Shown one piece after another: positions 6,241-7,851 of a stretch of DNA of 7,851 nucleotides. The stretch's first letter is position 1; every line of letters begins with the position of its first letter. Source of the DNA: Candidatus Krumholzibacteriia bacterium. GTDB lineage: Bacteria > Krumholzibacteriota > Krumholzibacteriia > LZORAL124-64-63. The notes below the pieces were generated by a model. The model did no database searches and was not told the DNA's origin. It was given only the letters and a program-made list of their open reading frames with translations. Both the position numbers and the translations under genes were made by a program. The DNA lies in the NCBI GenBank assembly GCA_030643455.1, contig DAOWLV010000134.1:1-7851 (forward strand). Reading direction: 5' to 3'.

Positions 6241-7851
6241 CGGTCCAACTCGCCGGCGATAATGTTCAAACTGCCAAGGGTCGCGATGGCATCGGCAATC
6301 ATTCCGCCCTCGGTCACGAATGGGTAGGAGGAAAAAATCGGGAAGCACGGCGGCCGCACCTTGAGCCGATAGGGATGACCCGAGCCGTCGGACACACAGA
6401 AGAAGCCCAACTCTCCGTTGGCCCCTTCCCCGAATCCGTAGGCCTGGCCCGCTGGCACCTGGATGCCCTCGTAGATGAGCTTGAAATGGTTCATCACACC
6501 TTCGATGCTGTCGTAAACCTTTTCCTTGGGCGGCAGCACCACCGAGTGGTCATCCACGTTGAGTGGGCCGTCGGGCAGGTTTTCGAGGGCCTGCACGATG
6601 ATCGAACGACTCTGGACCATCTCGGCCATACGCACCATGATCCGGTCGTGGGTATCTCCGTTGGTGCCGGTGGGGATGGCGAAATCATAATTCTCGTAGC
6701 CCCAGTAGGGAGCACTCTTGCGCAGATCATAGGCCAGGCCTGTGGCCCGCAGACAGGGGCCCGTGTAACCGAAGCTGAGAGCATCCTCCTGGCTGATCAC
6801 GCCCACGTCCACGGTACGGTCCAGGAAAATGCCGTTGCGGGCGACAAGTTTCATCACGTCGCTGATACCCTCGTCCAGCTGGTCGAGCTTGTGCAGGATC
6901 TCGGTGTGGAAGCCGTCGTAGAGATCGTGGCTCATCCCGCCGATCCGCGCGTAGTTGGTGGTCAACCGCGAACCGCAGAGTTTCTCGAGCTGTTCGTAGA
7001 TGCTTTCCCGCACGTTGTAGAGATACCAGTAGTTGGTCAGGGCACCGATGTCCACCAGGTTGGCGCAAATGCAGACCAGATGGTCGATGATGCGGGAGAG
7101 TTCCCCGACGATCACCCGGATCGCCTGGGCGCGGGGCGTGGCCTCGATGCCGATCAGCTTTTCCACCGCCGAGGCGTAGATCGAGTTGTTGAGCATCGCG
7201 GAGCAGTAGTTCAGGCGGTCCGTGTAGGGCATCACCTGGGCCCAGGTGTGATCCTCGGATTCCTTCTCGAAGCAGCGATGGATGTACCCGATCTCCGTCC
7301 GGGCCTCGAGGATGTTTTCGCCGTCGAGCAGCACCTCGACACGCAGGGCCCCGTGCATGGCCGGATGGCTGGGTCCCAGGTTCACTGTCAGCAGATCGCT
7401 GGGATGAACCTCGTCGGAGGCGCCCTCCAGGTCGGTGACCAGGTCGGTGGCGCGTCGGGCGGCCGTCTTGATGTCCTGGTCGGTGAACAGGTTCTCGGGA
7501 CGCGAACACTCCTGCCCCTGCTCGATGGGGTAATCCTTGCGCAGGGCGTGACCCTCGAACTGATGGTGGCACAGGATGCGCCGCAGGTCCGGGTGGCCTG
7601 CGAAAGGAACACCCAGAAGATCGAAGATTTCCCGTTCATGCCAGTCCGCACTTCGATAGACGCCCGTTGCGGTGGGGACCGGTTCGTCTTCGTCGACATC
7701 CACCTTGACGATGACCCGATGATTGTTTTTCCAGGAGCGCAACAGATAGTTGATTTCGAAACGCCGGGTGTGATCGGGATAGTCGACGCCCACCACGTCT
7801 GAGAGCTGTTCACAGCCTTCGGCATCCCGCAGATGGGTCAATACGTCGACC
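6237..7851 (-). CDS. nuoCD: NADH-quinone oxidoreductase fused subunits C and D (5' end beyond window)
   Basis: One frame covers NuoC (30 kDa homologue) and NuoD (49 kDa homologue), the connecting module that forms the quinone site with NuoB and NuoH. It stays open to the window edge, so the start and perhaps 40-60 N-terminal residues are missing. Residues here are counted from the codon at 7841. NuoC shows PVPTATGVYRSADWHEREIF (54-73), then DLLGVPFAGHPDLRRIL and GHALRKDYP. A linker of about 40 residues follows. NuoD starts at NLGPSHPAMHG (154-164), which holds the conserved histidine loop of the quinone site. IHRCFEKESEDH and the PYTDRLNY segment (205-212, with the quinone-site tyrosine) follow, and it ends at IIAGELDR. 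The NuoD signature has Cys for the usual Gly/Ala after HR and Glu after EK. The C-D fusion is shared with E. coli. The stop is followed by nuoE after 31 bases. Confidence 0.96.
   Translation of the reverse strand, partial: VDVLTHLRDAEGCEQLSDVVGVDYPDHTRRFEINYLLRSWKNNHRVIVKVDVDEDEPVPTATGVYRSADWHEREIFDLLGVPFAGHPDLRRILCHHQFEGHALRKDYPIEQGQECSRPENLFTDQDIKTAARRATDLVTDLEGASDEVHPSDLLTVNLGPSHPAMHGALRVEVLLDGENILEARTEIGYIHRCFEKESEDHTWAQVMPYTDRLNYCSAMLNNSIYASAVEKLIGIEATPRAQAIRVIVGELSRIIDHLVCICANLVDIGALTNYWYLYNVRESIYEQLEKLCGSRLTTNYARIGGMSHDLYDGFHTEILHKLDQLDEGISDVMKLVARNGIFLDRTVDVGVISQEDALSFGYTGPCLRATGLAYDLRKSAPYWGYENYDFAIPTGTNGDTHDRIMVRMAEMVQSRSIIVQALENLPDGPLNVDDHSVVLPPKEKVYDSIEGVMNHFKLIYEGIQVPAGQAYGFGEGANGELGFFCVSDGSGHPYRLKVRPPCFPIFSSYPFVTEGGMIADAIATLGSLNIIAGELDR

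Noticed and set aside
6727..7572. A 281-codon minus-strand frame inside nuoCD
   Set aside because: An out-of-frame shadow of the NuoCD reading frame with Arg/Pro/Gly-rich low-complexity translation and no motif.
6198..7802. A 534-codon open frame on the plus strand opposite nuoCD
   Set aside because: It is antisense to a clearly conserved gene. Its translation has no recognisable motif and is rich in Val/Asp/His/Gly, as expected from the complement of GC-rich codons. Long antisense frames are common in such DNA.
1..7851. Defence system, mobile element, CRISPR array, tRNA or rRNA
   Set aside because: All of the window except a few junction bases is accounted for by nuo coding sequence on one strand. 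No direct repeats, terminal inverted repeats or RNA-gene-like stretches were seen.

Overview
The window is an almost gap-free stretch of a single minus-strand operon encoding the proton-pumping NADH:quinone oxidoreductase (respiratory complex I, NDH-1). Read in the direction of transcription, from high to low coordinates, the order is nuoCD (fused, 5' end outside the window), nuoE, nuoF, nuoG, nuoH, nuoI, nuoJ, nuoK and the first 55 codons of nuoL. This is the classical nuo order. nuoA and nuoB are expected just beyond base 7851, and the rest of nuoL plus nuoM and nuoN just beyond base 1.

Layout: 7851-6237 is the NuoC-NuoD connecting module (quinone site and its scaffold). 6205-2809 is the NADH-oxidising module: NuoE with [2Fe-2S] N1a, NuoF with FMN, the NADH site and N3, and NuoG with N1b, N5, N4 and the extra N7 motif. 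2812-1541 is NuoH, the membrane subunit that caps the quinone chamber, and 1527-1021 is NuoI with clusters N6a and N6b. 983-172 is NuoJ and NuoK, which carry the central charged axis of the membrane arm, and 167-1 begins NuoL, the distal antiporter-like pump. Together they pass electrons from NADH through FMN and the Fe-S chain to quinone, and couple this to ion translocation. Junctions are tight: ATGA, TTGA and 10-base overlaps, and gaps of 4-37 bases. The likely starts of nuoF, nuoK and nuoL are TTG, GTG and GTG, each with a good Shine-Dalgarno sequence. No promoter, terminator, RNA gene, mobile element or repeat array was recognised.

Organism: a GC-rich bacterium (about 60% G+C by eye) with NADH-driven respiration. 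The NuoCD fusion, the short NuoG, the enlarged NuoH and the NuoD motif HRCFEKESED suggest something outside the well-known Proteobacteria models, perhaps a deltaproteobacterial/myxobacterial-like or FCB/Gemmatimonadota-like lineage. That placement is a weak inference.

No new biological system is evident. The points most worth a second look are an extra segment of about 86 residues with two predicted membrane helices in NuoH, a 510-residue NuoG that keeps the N7 cysteines, a hairpin at the nuoI-nuoJ junction, and a 12-codon mini-ORF that bridges nuoCD and nuoE with overlapping stop and start codons at both ends.
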